Source: Reinekea sp. G2M2-21
Lineage (GTDB): Bacteria > Pseudomonadota > Gammaproteobacteria > Pseudomonadales > Natronospirillaceae
Assembly: GCF_015687175.1 (NCBI RefSeq)
Contig: NZ_JADPQG010000001.1
Coordinates: 1 to 64,000 of the forward strand
DNA length: 64,000 nt
Direction of reading: 5' to 3'
Below, in pieces: positions 1 to 9,866 of this stretch (its first letter is position 1; the number at the start of each line of letters is the position of its first letter). A program made the translations under genes and the position numbers. The notes beneath the pieces are model-generated. The model ran no database searches, was not told the DNA's origin, and saw only the letters and a program-made list of their open reading frames with translations.

Positions 1-150
1 TAATCTAAGAATTAGCGTCGGGCAGGCAATAACTGCAAAGAACAAACCCCATTATCAGAAGCTTTAGTTCGGAATACTGTAGTTTGGTGGGTCTGTAAGG
101 CAAACATTGATTGACAGGGCAATGCCTTGGGAATTGACGTAAATCTTCTC

Positions 151-756
151 TCAGCTGGTGATCTTTTCTTTTAAGAGGGGATTAACTCTGCTTATCAGAG
201 AACCGTCAAATGGGTATTCAAGCCCGGTTATCTTGCTGTAAATCGATTGTAGCGAGCGTTGGATCGCTTCTGTCCATTCCCTGTTAATATATCCACCTCG
301 TACCGCACGCAGGTATTCATCTTCGTCTTTCAGTTCTGTTGTCATATCTGGATGCACAATAATGTCCAGATCCAAGTCAAGAGTGTCAAAACCTGAGCAG
401 ACTCTTCGATAAGGCAGTTCAAAATTAACGTAATAACCCAAGAAGCGATTATCACATGCCCGCCAAAACAGCTGCACTGAATAGAAATTCGTCAAATTCT
501 TAACAATCAAAACATGATTATGTTTCCATTGGGATTCGATCATATTCCAATGACCTGTCTGACTAATTTGCCAGCGTTGATTAGCGAACTCTGGATTGTT
601 TAAATAGCCTTCGGTAATACAAAACCGACTGCCTTCTGCATACCAGAGGAGCGTTTGGTCTGACCTATCTTCTAGTACATCAACTTCGCGTATAGCCCAA
701 GGTTTCTGCCCTATCATTTCTCGTAACTGAATTTTTTGTCCCTGTTTAAAGAGCAT
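151..756 (-). CDS. DUF402 domain protein
   Basis: 201 residues. The middle to C-terminal part carries the DUF402 pattern: an N-F-E-L-P stretch, then G-F-D-T-L-D-L-D-L-D-I-I-V-H-P-D followed by K-D-E-D-E-Y, around residues 112-148. These acidic residues bind metal in characterised relatives (FomD and the Ntdp nucleoside tri/diphosphatases), so a metal-dependent phosphohydrolase acting on a nucleotide or nucleotidyl ester is the reasonable guess. The N-terminal ~100 residues are not recognisable beyond a beta-rich look. No signal peptide or membrane segment. It lies alone downstream of the fusA-type gene, with a terminator in between, so it is probably transcribed separately. The substrate is unknown. 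Confidence 0.75.
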   Translation of the reverse strand: MLFKQGQKIQLREMIGQKPWAIREVDVLEDRSDQTLLWYAEGSRFCITEGYLNNPEFANQRWQISQTGHWNMIESQWKHNHVLIVKNLTNFYSVQLFWRACDNRFLGYYVNFELPYRRVCSGFDTLDLDLDIIVHPDMTTELKDEDEYLRAVRGGYINREWTEAIQRSLQSIYSKITGLEYPFDGSLISRVNPLLKEKITS

Positions 757-814
757 TGATGGTGGTGGTTCCTAGTTTGTTTCAGAGAGCCTTGAATATA
801 TGCTAAATCCAGGT

Positions 815-848
815 AATAAAAAACCCGAGGGCTTTCGCGCTCGGGTTT
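815..848 (-). terminator. Intrinsic terminator of the EF-G gene
   Basis: The 9-bp perfect stem 821-829/840-848 (AAACCCGAG/CTCGGGTTT) is followed on the minus strand by a T-rich run, 19 bp after the EF-G stop codon. Confidence 0.9.
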
Positions 849-866
849 CTAGAAAAGTAGGCTATC

Positions 867-2957
867 TTATTTGGCCGCTGCTTTACGCTCTTTCTCCTCA
901 GCGATTACTTTTTCAGAAACGCTGGCAGGGCAAGGCAGATAGTGGCTGAATTCCATAGAGAACTGACCACGGCCTGACGTCATCGTACGCAGGTGACCAA
1001 TGTATCCGAACATTTCAGACAGAGGTACATCTGCTTTAATGCGAACACCTGTCGCGCCCGCTTCCTGATCTTTGATCATGCCGCGGCGACGGTTTAAGTC
1101 ACCAATAACATCACCAACGTGATCTTCAGGCGTGAACACGTCAACTTTCATGATCGGTTCAATCAACTGAGGCTTCGCCTTAGGGATAGACTGACGGAAA
1201 GCGCCCTTAGCCGCGATTTCAAAAGCGATTGCAGAGGAGTCTACCGCGTGGTAACCACCGTCGTACAATTCAACCTCAACGTCTAATACTGGGAAGCCAG
1301 CTAACACGCCTTCTTCCATCATAGACTTAAAGCCTTTCTCAACTGCAGGCCAGAATTCTTTAGGTACGTTACCACCAACAACTGTTGATTCGAACTTGAA
1401 GCCAGAACCTGGTTCACCAGGACGGATTCTGTAATCGATTTTACCGTACTGACCAGAACCACCAGACTGTTTCTTGTGCGTGTAAGAGTCTTCAACAGGC
1501 GTTGTGATCGTTTCACGGTAAGCCACCTGTGGTTGACCAACTTCCAACTCAACACCGTAGGTGCGCTTCAGAATGTCGACTTTAATATCCAGGTGAAGTT
1601 CACCCATACCTTTCAGAATGGTTTCACCAGAATCTTCATCGGTTTCAACCTGGAATGAAGGATCTTCTGCAACCATTTTACCGATCGCAATACCCATTTT
1701 TTCTGAACCGCCTTTGTCTTTAGGCTTAACCGCAATCGAGATTACAGGCTCAGGGAAGATCATCGGTTCCAGCGTGCATGGGTGCTTAGGATCACACAAC
1801 GTGTGGCCTGTCTGTACGTTTTTCATGCCTACTACAGCAATGATGTCACCGGCGTGCGCAGTACTGATCTCAGTACGGTCGTTTGCGTGCATCTCTACCA
1901 TCCGGCCAATACGCTCGGTCTTGCCGGTTGCAGAGTTAAGTACTGTGTCGCCCTTGTTCATGACACCTGAGTAGATGCGGATAAAGGTCAGGGCACCGAA
2001 ACGGTCGTCCATGATTTTGAACGCCAATGCGCGCAATGGCTCATCAGTTGAAACCGTTGCAACTTCGCCAGTTGGTTCTCCTGTTTCGGAGTCGGTCAAC
2101 TCTTGCGGATCAACTTCGGTTGGCGACGGCAGGTAGTCAACAACCGCGTCCAACACCAACTGAACACCCTTGTTCTTGAAAGCAGAACCACAGTAGGTTG
2201 GGAAGAAAGCCATCGTGCGGGTACCGGCTCGGATACAACGCTTGATGTCTTCCAGTGAAGGCATCTCACCTTCCATGTAAGCCATCATCAGGTCGTCGTC
2301 CATCTCAACTGCCGTTTCGATCAGTTTTTCATGATACTCTTCGACCTTGTCAACCATATCTGCTGGAACGTCCTGAACTTCATAGTTTTCAGGTAAACCA
2401 GAGTCATCCCAAACATAGGCTTTCTTAGTCAGAATGTCGACAACGCCCACGAAGTCGTCTTCGATGCCGATTGGCAGAGTCATAACAAGAGGGTTTGCCG
2501 CCAGTACGTTGCGAACCTGGTCAACAACACGGTAGAAGTCCGCACCCATACGGTCCAGCTTGTTCACGAAAATAACTCGAGCTACTTCAGAGTCGTTCGC
2601 ATAACGCCAGTTAGTTTCTGACTGAGGCTCAACACCGCCAGATCCACAGAAAACGCCGATACCACCATCCAATACTTTCAGAGAACGGTAAACTTCAACA
2701 GTGAAGTCAACGTGCCCCGGTGTATCAATGATGTTCATACGGTGATCTTTCCAGAAACAAGTTGTGGCAGCCGATTGAATCGTAATGCCGCGTTCTGCTT
2801 CCTGTTCCATGAAGTCAGTTGTTGACTCACCATCATGTACTTCACCGGTTTTATGAATTTTACCGGTTAATTTCAAAATACGTTCAGTAGTGGTTGTCTT
2901 ACCCGCGTCTACGTGAGCGAAGATACCAATATTTCTGTAATGTGATAAATCTGCCAT
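867..2957 (-). CDS. fusA2: Elongation factor G 2 (EF-G paralogue)
   Basis: 696 residues, full-length translocation GTPase. G1 (A-H-V-D-A-G-K-T) is at residues 14-21, the switch II DTPGH at 78-82 and NKLD at 132-135, followed by domains II-V; it ends in a lysine/alanine tail. The sequence resembles the second EF-G of Vibrio and Shewanella closely, much more than the str-operon copy, for instance in the [16 protein letters not shown] stretch after G1. It drives ribosomal translocation and, with RRF, may aid recycling. It stands alone: no rpsL, rpsG or tufA beside it, which supports it being a paralogue with the main fusA elsewhere. The start has AGG six bases upstream. Which of the two jobs it does cannot be read from sequence. 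Confidence 0.93.
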   Translation of the reverse strand: MADLSHYRNIGIFAHVDAGKTTTTERILKLTGKIHKTGEVHDGESTTDFMEQEAERGITIQSAATTCFWKDHRMNIIDTPGHVDFTVEVYRSLKVLDGGIGVFCGSGGVEPQSETNWRYANDSEVARVIFVNKLDRMGADFYRVVDQVRNVLAANPLVMTLPIGIEDDFVGVVDILTKKAYVWDDSGLPENYEVQDVPADMVDKVEEYHEKLIETAVEMDDDLMMAYMEGEMPSLEDIKRCIRAGTRTMAFFPTYCGSAFKNKGVQLVLDAVVDYLPSPTEVDPQELTDSETGEPTGEVATVSTDEPLRALAFKIMDDRFGALTFIRIYSGVMNKGDTVLNSATGKTERIGRMVEMHANDRTEISTAHAGDIIAVVGMKNVQTGHTLCDPKHPCTLEPMIFPEPVISIAVKPKDKGGSEKMGIAIGKMVAEDPSFQVETDEDSGETILKGMGELHLDIKVDILKRTYGVELEVGQPQVAYRETITTPVEDSYTHKKQSGGSGQYGKIDYRIRPGEPGSGFKFESTVVGGNVPKEFWPAVEKGFKSMMEEGVLAGFPVLDVEVELYDGGYHAVDSSAIAFEIAAKGAFRQSIPKAKPQLIEPIMKVDVFTPEDHVGDVIGDLNRRRGMIKDQEAGATGVRIKADVPLSEMFGYIGHLRTMTSGRGQFSMEFSHYLPCPASVSEKVIAEEKERKAAAK

Positions 2958-3280
2958 GGCTGCCTAACTTATTAGTCGGATTAAATAGGCGCGGTAGTTT
3001 ACAGGATCCTGAGAAAATTTTTAGTACTATTTTTTAATTTTACGCACCATATTATCCTGCGGAAGTGCCAGGATTCTGCGGTAAGTTGTTGTTATATAAA
3101 GGAAAGTTTATGGTTTCTTGTTTTGGAATGGCATTGCGGATAAGAAAAAAAATCAACTGATCGACGTTCAAATGCTGTTTTTGCGCGGTTTTTATCCGAT
3201 TTCACTAAGTTTAAGATGGGGGGCAGGCGACTCTGGTGTCCCCCAAAATTAGCCATGAAGGCCCTGTTATCTGCTATTTT
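2958..3280. other. 323-bp gap between EF-G 2 and a small ORF
   Basis: This stretch must hold the EF-G 2 promoter. On the minus strand a TGTAAACT box followed by an ACCGCGCC discriminator sits about 35 bases before the start codon, but there is no convincing -35. A G5/C5 hairpin lies around 3217-3245 without a U tract. I see no gene here. Confidence 0.4.
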
Positions 3281-3619
3281 TTATGGCTTAGTGTTCAGCG
3301 ATTTACCCAATTGCGCCTTCAGCGCTTCAAAGGTCGCCTGTTTGACTTCCTGTTCAAGCTCAATAGGTTGTGCGTCCGGTATTAAAGTTGATGAGTCCAG
3401 CGTCGGCGCTTCATCGCTCGATGGGTCCGTCGCTAAAGGCTGAGGCATGAGTTGAGACTCAAGATAATCAACAGCTTCAATGGATCCCTGGATTTTTTCA
3501 TCATCTCCCTGCCAGTTTTCAATCCGGGAGACTAGTTTATCGATTACACTCTGAATTTCTTCAGCACTGGGTTTTTTTTCTTCAACCCAGCTTCGAGCGC
3601 TTTCGGCAGATGTGGACAT
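3281..3619 (-). CDS. Small acidic protein of unknown function
   Basis: 112 residues starting at MSTSAES, where GGAG lies six bases upstream; an upstream start eight codons earlier has no such site. The protein is rich in Glu, Asp, Ser and Pro. The N-terminal half looks alpha-helical, with a linker of about 25 residues rich in Ser, Asp and Pro before a helical C-terminus. There is no signal peptide, membrane segment or recognisable domain. Its start codon overlaps that of the divergent AlkB-like gene by two bases, so the control regions of the two lie inside each other's coding sequence. The good ribosome binding site argues that it is real. Function unknown. Confidence 0.55.
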   Translation of the reverse strand: MSTSAESARSWVEEKKPSAEEIQSVIDKLVSRIENWQGDDEKIQGSIEAVDYLESQLMPQPLATDPSSDEAPTLDSSTLIPDAQPIELEQEVKQATFEALKAQLGKSLNTKP

Positions 3620-4199
3620 GGTGACTCCAATACAAATTAACAATGATCAAACAGGCTTGGTGGAATTGTATCCCGAATGGAACCAGAATTCAGGACTGTT
3701 CGACTTATTGAAGCACCAGGTTGTGTGGCAGAGGCGTACAATCCGTCTGTTTGGTAAAACTCATCCAATCCCTCGACTGGAAAGTTGGGTAGGCGATGCA
3801 GGCGTATGTTACGCCTACAGCGGGCAAACCTATGTTGCGTCTGGGTGGCCAGATGCCTTACTGCCAATTGTTGAGTCGCTCAGGCGTCAATTTGGTTGGC
3901 AAGCCAACGGTGCGTTGTTGAATTATTACCGTAATGGCAGCGATAGTATGGGTTGGCATAGCGACGATGAGCCTGAGCTTGGTCCCAATCCTTCGCTTGC
4001 TATTCTTTCGTTGGGCGCTTCTCGGGAAATGCAATTGCGCAATATTGAGGACCCAAGTCAAAAGCTAAGCGTTAACCTAACCCCGAGTAGCTTATTGTGG
4101 ATGCATGGTGCGGTACAGCACCATTGGCAGCATGCGCTACCCAAACGCGCACGCAGTGAAGAGAGGATCAGTGTGACATTTCGGAAAATTATTAGCTGA
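3618..4199 (+). CDS. AlkB-like 2-oxoglutarate/Fe(II) dioxygenase
   Basis: 193 residues from the ATG at 3618 (a GTG two codons earlier is possible). The protein fits the AlkB family. R-L-F-G-K and P-I-P-R-L-E-S-W are followed by a Y-S-G motif, the metal-binding W-H-S-D-D-E-P-E-L-G (His and Asp ligands), S-L-G-A-S-R, a second His in H-H-W-Q-H, and the 2-oxoglutarate arginine in R-I-S-V-T-F-R at the C-terminus. Members repair alkylated bases in DNA or RNA by oxidative demethylation. Length and motif order match the AlkB2/3-like short bacterial form rather than the adaptive-response AlkB. It is divergent from the small acidic protein gene, and no ada box is visible. Confidence 0.88.
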   Translation: MVTPIQINNDQTGLVELYPEWNQNSGLFDLLKHQVVWQRRTIRLFGKTHPIPRLESWVGDAGVCYAYSGQTYVASGWPDALLPIVESLRRQFGWQANGALLNYYRNGSDSMGWHSDDEPELGPNPSLAILSLGASREMQLRNIEDPSQKLSVNLTPSSLLWMHGAVQHHWQHALPKRARSEERISVTFRKIIS

Positions 4200-4222
4200 A
4201 TATTCGGGTTCGTGGGCTGTAA

Positions 4223-4825
4223 TCAGATGCCCGCGGCTATCTCATCAGCGTCACGATAAAGATCTGACATCTTGTCAAATATAGCGTTTTTGATGTTTTG
4301 TTTCTCGAAGTCAGACCGCGTGTGTAGTTCAGACAACTTGATGCGATGCAGGTGCAGGCACGGCGTATTTGAGTCAAATTCTCGTAGGTCGCCTTTTATC
4401 AATATTGGCAGGAATGGATCTGAGTCATCACCAGTTCGTACCATCTTTTTTAGTGCAAGGCGGATAGGCAAAGGAACGGGTTTTACCGTTTGGTTTTTGT
4501 ATTTAACAATAACGAACAATCCACTTTTGCCGATCAATGCGCCCGGTACAATAAACAGACCCGTATCGCGCACGGCATTCGATGTAACATTGTGAAAGGT
4601 GTCATGAAAGGCATAGGGGTTTGGCAAAACAACCATCTTGCCGTTCTCTGAATTCGGGAAGTTAATGGTGTAGTTGGTATACACTTGCTCGACGGATGGC
4701 GAATAAACACACAGGCGTGATTCAAACCGCGTGACAAAGTTTTTCGCCAAGTCGCGTTGATTGAAATTTTCAAGGCTCCAGACCAGATCATTATTGGCCT
4801 GTTGTGTGTTGTGTGCGGCAGTCAT
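4223..4825 (-). CDS. Protein of unknown function
   Basis: 200 residues from the ATG at 4825, chosen because GGAG lies seven bases upstream; a TTG eight codons earlier is less likely. I do not recognise the family. It is soluble-looking, with a central hydrophobic beta-rich part (residues ~100-140, L-F-I-V-P-G-A-L and G-L-F-V-I-V-K-Y) and a charged helical C-terminus of about 40 residues. No signal peptide, membrane segment or catalytic motif is evident. It is convergent with the AlkB-like gene and divergent from tesB, so it is a single-gene unit. Confidence 0.6.
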   Translation of the reverse strand: MTAAHNTQQANNDLVWSLENFNQRDLAKNFVTRFESRLCVYSPSVEQVYTNYTINFPNSENGKMVVLPNPYAFHDTFHNVTSNAVRDTGLFIVPGALIGKSGLFVIVKYKNQTVKPVPLPIRLALKKMVRTGDDSDPFLPILIKGDLREFDSNTPCLHLHRIKLSELHTRSDFEKQNIKNAIFDKMSDLYRDADEIAAGI

Positions 4826-5054
4826 CGGTTTACTCCATTCTTGCACCAACGTTAATATAGTGCTTCTGACGTGATTTGACAGCTAATTTGCGATTCATAA
4901 TCGCATTTATGTGAAGTGGTCAACATGTCAAACGGCGTTCTTAGGCTATGTTGACAGTATTCCGACGCTTATCATCGGTTTTTGGTCAATATTTGGTTTT
5001 TGTCAAATTTTAATGCAGTTTTTAAACAGTGTTTGTAAGTTTACCGGAGTTCAG

Positions 5055-5921
5055 ATGGCAGATGTAGTAAAGAATTTAATTAAGCTTTTGGAGTTAGAGT
5101 CAATTGGCGAAAGTAAGTTCCGTGGCCATTCTCAGGATTTGGGGTATGCTAAGTTATTTGGGGGCCAGGTCATTGGCCAAGCACTGTCGGCCGCATCCCA
5201 AACTCAATCTGAGCGCTCCGCACATTCCTTACACGCGTATTTTATCCGTCCTGGTGACGCTCAATACCCCATAGAATTTGATGTGGAAAACGTGCGGGAT
5301 GGACGATCTTTCAGCGTTCGCCGCGTTATTGCTAGTCAATTCGGTAAACCGATTTTGGCGCTGACCGCCTCATTTCAGAAGGAAGAAGAAGGGATTGAGC
5401 ATCAGATTGCCATGCCTAATGTTCCTGGGCCGGATGTGTTGGAACCGGAACTGAAACTGTTCCGTGATCACGCCAAGGAGATACCAGAGCGAGTGCGCAG
5501 TCAGTTTACCGCGGACCGCCCCATCGAATATCGTATTGTCGAAGCGCAAAACCCGTTTCGCCCTCGTCATGGCATTGCCAAGCGTCACATGTGGATCCGG
5601 TCGACATCGCGCTTGCCGGATAATCCACTGATTCATCAATCGATGCTCGCCTACACCACAGATTACGGCTTTCTCGAAACGGCGCTGATGCCGCACGGGA
5701 TATCGATTGCACACCCGGGGTTGACGATTGCCAGCTTAGATCACGCGATTTGGTTCCACCGTTCTTTCCGTTTGGACGATTGGCTGCTTTATGTCGCGGA
5801 CAGTCCGACCACCGGTGGCGCGCGCGGTTTTGTTCGTGGCCAGATCTTTGATCAGCAAGGCCGTTTGGTCGCGAGTACGACACAGGAAGGCCTCATTCGC
5901 TTGCAGGATGAGCATTCATGA
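5055..5921 (+). CDS. tesB: Acyl-CoA thioesterase II
   Basis: 288 residues from the ATG at 5055, which has GGAG six bases upstream; an open frame reaches 144 bases further but has no binding site. It is a double hot-dog thioesterase that cleaves acyl-CoA to free fatty acid and CoA in the cytoplasm. The [10 protein letters not shown] segment near residue 34 and H-A-Y-F-I-R-P-G-D at about 62 are typical of TesB, as are the W-F-H-R-S-F-R and G-A-R-G-F-V-R-G stretches of the second hot dog. The length matches E. coli TesB (286). The stop overlaps the ubiX start by four bases (ATGA), so the two are translationally coupled. Confidence 0.95.
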   Translation: MADVVKNLIKLLELESIGESKFRGHSQDLGYAKLFGGQVIGQALSAASQTQSERSAHSLHAYFIRPGDAQYPIEFDVENVRDGRSFSVRRVIASQFGKPILALTASFQKEEEGIEHQIAMPNVPGPDVLEPELKLFRDHAKEIPERVRSQFTADRPIEYRIVEAQNPFRPRHGIAKRHMWIRSTSRLPDNPLIHQSMLAYTTDYGFLETALMPHGISIAHPGLTIASLDHAIWFHRSFRLDDWLLYVADSPTTGGARGFVRGQIFDQQGRLVASTTQEGLIRLQDEHS

Positions 5922-6520
5922 CGCCAATAACGCTCGCCATCACCGGCGCTTCCGGCGCTCCCTATGCTCGCCGGTTATTGCAGGTATTGCTTGACGGAGA
6001 TTTTCATGTCCATTTATTGATTTCCAAAGCAGCACAAATGGTGATGGCTGTGGAGGATGGCGAAGCCTGGCCCGCGCATCACGAAAAACTGATCGCTCAT
6101 ATTCGGCAGACGATATCAGAAGGCGGGGCGTTATCCGTTTACGGCAAAGAGGATTGGATGAGTCCCGTTGCCTCCGGGTCCGGAGCACCACAAACGATGA
6201 TCGTTTGTCCGTGCTCAACAGGGTCATTAGCGAGTATTGCCACCGGACAAAGTGATAATCTTATTGAGCGCGCCGCCGACGTGGTGTTGAAGGAGTCGGG
6301 GAAATTAATTCTGGTTGTCCGGGAAACCCCGTTAAGCGAAATACATATACAGAACATGCTGACCGCGAAAAAAGCCGGGGCAATTATTTTACCCGCTTCA
6401 CCCGGGTTCTATCATCAACCGACACAGATCTCCGATCTGATCGATTTTATTGTTGCCCGCATACTCAAGTCAGCGGGTATTGAGCAATCGTTGCTAAAGC
6501 CTTGGGGGGCTGATCAATGA
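5918..6520 (+). CDS. ubiX: Flavin prenyltransferase UbiX
   Basis: 200 residues. UbiX makes prenylated FMN from dimethylallyl phosphate and FMNH2, the cofactor needed by the UbiD decarboxylase in ubiquinone synthesis. The N-terminal T-G-A-S-G-A-P-Y-A phosphate loop and the [14 protein letters not shown] stretch with the following D-N-L-I-x-R-A-A-D-V-x-L-K-E are diagnostic. It overlaps tesB by four bases at its start and the convergent cca gene by seven bases at its end, so no terminator separates them. Confidence 0.96.
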   Translation: MTPITLAITGASGAPYARRLLQVLLDGDFHVHLLISKAAQMVMAVEDGEAWPAHHEKLIAHIRQTISEGGALSVYGKEDWMSPVASGSGAPQTMIVCPCSTGSLASIATGQSDNLIERAADVVLKESGKLILVVRETPLSEIHIQNMLTAKKAGAIILPASPGFYHQPTQISDLIDFIVARILKSAGIEQSLLKPWGADQ

Positions 6521-7740
6521 GCTGATTTTTGCAGTTGCTTTATCAGCCCGACGCGTTGTTGGTGCATCGCATCGCCAATGGCTTTTCCTTCAAACCCCTG
6601 TTCAACGAACGCCTGTGCGGATACCCCTTGGCATTGCTCCAGGCAGCGGGCCAGAAACGCTGCTTGAGGATACGGCGTACGTTCTAATCCTGAACGTCCC
6701 TGGGCATCTGCCTGGCAGGCTATGGCGAATTGTGCAATCCGCTCCGGTTGCCGGAACCCATTCAGGTTGTTGAGTAGCTTCACAACACTCGACGCTTTCA
6801 GCGCAAAAATATTATGGCAATGAGTATGGAAACGAGCCACATGCTCACATAGGGTGGCTGTTTTTACCGGCCATTTGTGTTTTTTGGCAATGCGCTTAAT
6901 GAGGTCGGCTCCGGCACCTTCATGACCATGATGCGATGGCAAAATGTCTTCAGGCGTTAGGCCTTTGCCGAGGTCATGACAGAGGGTTGCCATTAACACA
7001 TCGACGTCATCGGTAAGTTGTCTGGCGATGTCGAGTGCTTTCAAGGTGTGAATGCCTGTATCGATTTCCGGATGCCAGCGAAAAGGTTGCGGAACGCCGA
7101 ACAGGGCATCCAATTCCGGAAAGATAATGTTTAACGCGCCGATTCGCTTCAATACCCTGAAATACTCACTGGGTGACGGGCTGGACAAGGCTCTCGAAGT
7201 CTCCGACCAAACACGCTCCGCAACCAGATGTTCCAGCTCGCCACTGTTAACCATCTCGCGCAGCAGCTGCTCTGTTTCGTCGGCAATGGTAAAACCAAGA
7301 TGACAGAAACGCGCGCTGAAACGGGCGATACGCAATACCCTTAATGGATCTTCTCGGAATGCATCGGAGACGTGTCGCAGCTTGCGGTCTGCAATGTCCC
7401 GCTGACCCTGGAATGGATCTATCAATTTACCGTTCTCGTCCATTGCGATGGCGTTTATGGTGAGGTCTCGGCGCAGTAGGTCATCTTCCAGGCTGACGGT
7501 GTCATCGAATACGACGTCGAATCCGGTATAGCCATGGCCAGATTTTCGTTCGGTTCTGGCCAACGCGTATTCTTCTTTGGTGTTTGGGTGTAGAAACACC
7601 GGGAAGTCGGCGCCGACCTGTTGATAGCCCATCTCAATGAGTTGCTCAGGGTTTCCACCGACAATAACCCAGTCTTTGTCTTTCACGGGTAGGTTCAACA
7701 GAAAGTCGCGTACTGCACCACCGACGAGATATGTTTGCAT
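6514..7740 (-). CDS. cca: CCA tRNA nucleotidyltransferase with HD domain
   Basis: 408 residues, the length of the multifunctional E. coli enzyme (412). It adds or repairs the 3' CCA of tRNA. The head domain starts with G-G-A-V-R-D at residues 7-12 and carries the metal-binding K-D-K-D-W pair, followed by [10 protein letters not shown] and the [11 protein letters not shown] motif. A C-terminal HD phosphohydrolase domain is marked by C-H-D-L-G-K-G near residue 255, so it probably also has 2'-nucleotidase/phosphodiesterase activity. It is convergent with ubiX and is preceded by the terminator of the barrel-protein gene. Confidence 0.96.
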   Translation of the reverse strand: MQTYLVGGAVRDFLLNLPVKDKDWVIVGGNPEQLIEMGYQQVGADFPVFLHPNTKEEYALARTERKSGHGYTGFDVVFDDTVSLEDDLLRRDLTINAIAMDENGKLIDPFQGQRDIADRKLRHVSDAFREDPLRVLRIARFSARFCHLGFTIADETEQLLREMVNSGELEHLVAERVWSETSRALSSPSPSEYFRVLKRIGALNIIFPELDALFGVPQPFRWHPEIDTGIHTLKALDIARQLTDDVDVLMATLCHDLGKGLTPEDILPSHHGHEGAGADLIKRIAKKHKWPVKTATLCEHVARFHTHCHNIFALKASSVVKLLNNLNGFRQPERIAQFAIACQADAQGRSGLERTPYPQAAFLARCLEQCQGVSAQAFVEQGFEGKAIGDAMHQQRVGLIKQLQKSAH

Positions 7741-7787
7741 AGTCTGTTTTTTAGTTTTGAAAAGTAATGAGCGACCAGTATAAACAA

Positions 7788-7817
7788 AAACGCCCCGAAT
7801 TTCGGGGCGTTTATTTC
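7788..7817 (-). terminator. Intrinsic terminator of the TraF_2-like gene
   Basis: A 12-bp GC-rich stem (AAACGCCCCGAA paired with TTCGGGGCGTTT, single-base loop region at the centre) lies 20 bp past the stop codon of the minus-strand gene. A T-run flanks both sides, so it may act in either direction. Confidence 0.85.
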
Positions 7818-7831
7818 GCTGAACCCTAAAG

Positions 7832-9589
7832 TTAGAAGTTCACCGAGAATTGCACCACGGCGCCAGCATCCTGAACTAAGGTTGTTGGGTCATCGAACTT
7901 CGGTTTAACCCAGGCTGACAGATCTAAACCGGTTCCAAAAGGTGTTAAGCCAATGCCTCCGGAGATTACAGAGCTGTCTGCCACGCTTAAGTTGGCGCGA
8001 TAGCCGGCCCGCAACGCGGCCCAACCATAGGCGTTTAACTCACCACCGATACCGAGGTAACGTGTGGGCACCCCATACTTCAGCGGTTTGTTTTCTGTAA
8101 TGTCCAGATCAATGGCAACTTTTGTGAACCGGGTTTCGTGTGCACCGCCAATACGTAACTTCGGACGAATGAGCAACTCTGTACCTGACTTACTTTCCAG
8201 CGTCCATGGAATGATGTCTTTCAACGCCACACCGGCACGGAGCCTGCCATAGAAATCCCAAGATTTAGCCGCACCAACGTCGATATTGGCAATTAGAGTA
8301 GAGGTGGAATTCTCTTGCAACAGGCTCATGGGGTCAGATTGAATTGTGCCGAGGTCATCTTCAAAAGTTGCTAAGCCAAATGTCTTTTCAAAAATATTGA
8401 CAGATTGCAATTTTGGCGTGACACCAACGGCGACATACTCCCCTTGAATGGTGAATTGCCGTGCCAACGAAATCCCGATTTCGGAAATATTAGCACCCAC
8501 GACATCCATCGTTGTTTCAAGTTCGTCCACTGTCGGAACATCAATGTCGGTGCTGCCCGTTGTTGAAAGGACTTCACCATTGAAGTTGATGACAGTGTCT
8601 AATTCAGTGTTTACATCGGCTTGTTCTGCTTCTACTACAGCAAAAAGGGTATCGAGTGTGTTTGCCCAGGTTTGCACGTCTGTTGCGTATGCTGCATCGC
8701 CAGCAGGACCGACTGCGTAGTCTGCACGATCGGGTACCGTTGCTACATGATCAGAAACATCTTGGTTTGCGGCTGCCAATTCGGTCATTTGATTTGTGGT
8801 ATTGGTTGCATTGGTCGTTAAACCCACCAAATCATTGGAAACTCCACTCAACAGCGAGGCGTCGTTTGAGCTCAATGATAAATTCACTCCGACCACTGAG
8901 TTTGTCGATACGCTGAGCGCCATGCCCAGTTGTTTGCCAGGGAGAGCAATGTTAAGGATATCCATTCCCACCCCAAGTTGAAGTGGCTTGTCGTTTAACG
9001 ACTCGATACCGTCAACGGCACCATCAACGGCGGTTGAAAGGTTGAGGGCCTGTGTTTTGGTTACATCAATTTGTGAATTCAAGGTATTGGTGTTGTTGGT
9101 TAGGCTTGTTGAAGCTGCCTGTAGATCCGGAATGTTAGTTGTATCATCAATCGTTCCATTATCTCCCGCATCCGCTAAAATTTGGTCAATTTCAGTCGCA
9201 ATAGTGGTGATGTTGTTGCCTATATTTGTGAATACCGTGTCGAGAGATTCGGTAGAGCCACCGTCTCCATTCACTGCGACGTTAAACGCATCTACATCTA
9301 TATTCTGGAAATCATCCAACGTGCCGCCGGTAAAAAAATCTTCTCCGGCTTTGATCAAACCCAGTGAGTCATCAACAAAAAACTTAACGGTGGGGAGTGT
9401 TAAGCCAAAATCTTTGCTGTCCTGATAGTCGGCCAATAATCCCGGGTTAAACTGAAATGCTCCCTGTGGGCGTGAAGAGGCAACGCCGGTATTTCCCATG
9501 GCGTTAGACGGCGCGTCGTTGCCAGTAAAAGGGGTCGCCATAGCGCTGCCAGCCAGTGCGATAGAGATAGACAGAATCGTTTTCTTCAT
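7832..9589 (-). CDS. TraF_2-type outer-membrane barrel protein
   Basis: 585 residues from the MKKTILSIS start, which begins a clear Sec signal peptide (cleavage about residue 21, A-M-A-T). The open frame extends 71 codons further upstream but lacks signal-like sequence. The N-terminal F-T-G-N-D-A-P-S-N-A-M-G-N-T-G-V-A-S-S-R and F-N-P-G-L-L-A-D-Y patterns are those of the TraF_2 family, exported proteins often annotated as conjugal transfer TraF. The C-terminal ~170 residues look like alternating beta strands and the chain ends in F-S-V-N-F, the phenylalanine end typical of barrel proteins. Between them lies roughly 250 residues rich in Asn, Thr, Asp and Leu with heptad-like spacing. No conjugation genes are nearby. 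Function unknown; a FadL/OmpP1-like porin is possible. Confidence 0.72.
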   Translation of the reverse strand: MKKTILSISIALAGSAMATPFTGNDAPSNAMGNTGVASSRPQGAFQFNPGLLADYQDSKDFGLTLPTVKFFVDDSLGLIKAGEDFFTGGTLDDFQNIDVDAFNVAVNGDGGSTESLDTVFTNIGNNITTIATEIDQILADAGDNGTIDDTTNIPDLQAASTSLTNNTNTLNSQIDVTKTQALNLSTAVDGAVDGIESLNDKPLQLGVGMDILNIALPGKQLGMALSVSTNSVVGVNLSLSSNDASLLSGVSNDLVGLTTNATNTTNQMTELAAANQDVSDHVATVPDRADYAVGPAGDAAYATDVQTWANTLDTLFAVVEAEQADVNTELDTVINFNGEVLSTTGSTDIDVPTVDELETTMDVVGANISEIGISLARQFTIQGEYVAVGVTPKLQSVNIFEKTFGLATFEDDLGTIQSDPMSLLQENSTSTLIANIDVGAAKSWDFYGRLRAGVALKDIIPWTLESKSGTELLIRPKLRIGGAHETRFTKVAIDLDITENKPLKYGVPTRYLGIGGELNAYGWAALRAGYRANLSVADSSVISGGIGLTPFGTGLDLSAWVKPKFDDPTTLVQDAGAVVQFSVNF

Positions 9590-9866
9590 AGGATTGCCTG
9601 TTAATTCATACATAGTCAGTGTGGTGAGTTTAGTCGGTGTTGGCGGGTAAGCCAAAAAAATGGCTGAAATTGTGTTGGATTCAAAAAAATTGCGAGAACG
9701 GAGAGTCATGGTGTCAATCGAGAGTTTCCTATGGCGAGTTACCGCCCCGTTTGCGGTCGCAAACTCTTTTTGAGCAATAGCACGGTTGACATTTAACGGC
9801 ATTCATATCGTTTATGCCTTCAAAACAGCCCTTTCTCTATTGAACTGAATTTGTTTTCAAATTTGC

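Noticed and set aside
1-150. A gene or RNA at the left edge
   Set aside because: No frame, tRNA or hairpin of note is visible in these 150 bases.
7832-9589. Evidence of a conjugative element from a TraF-type name
   Set aside because: TraF_2 is a family name only; no relaxase, pilus or mating-pair gene is present in the window.
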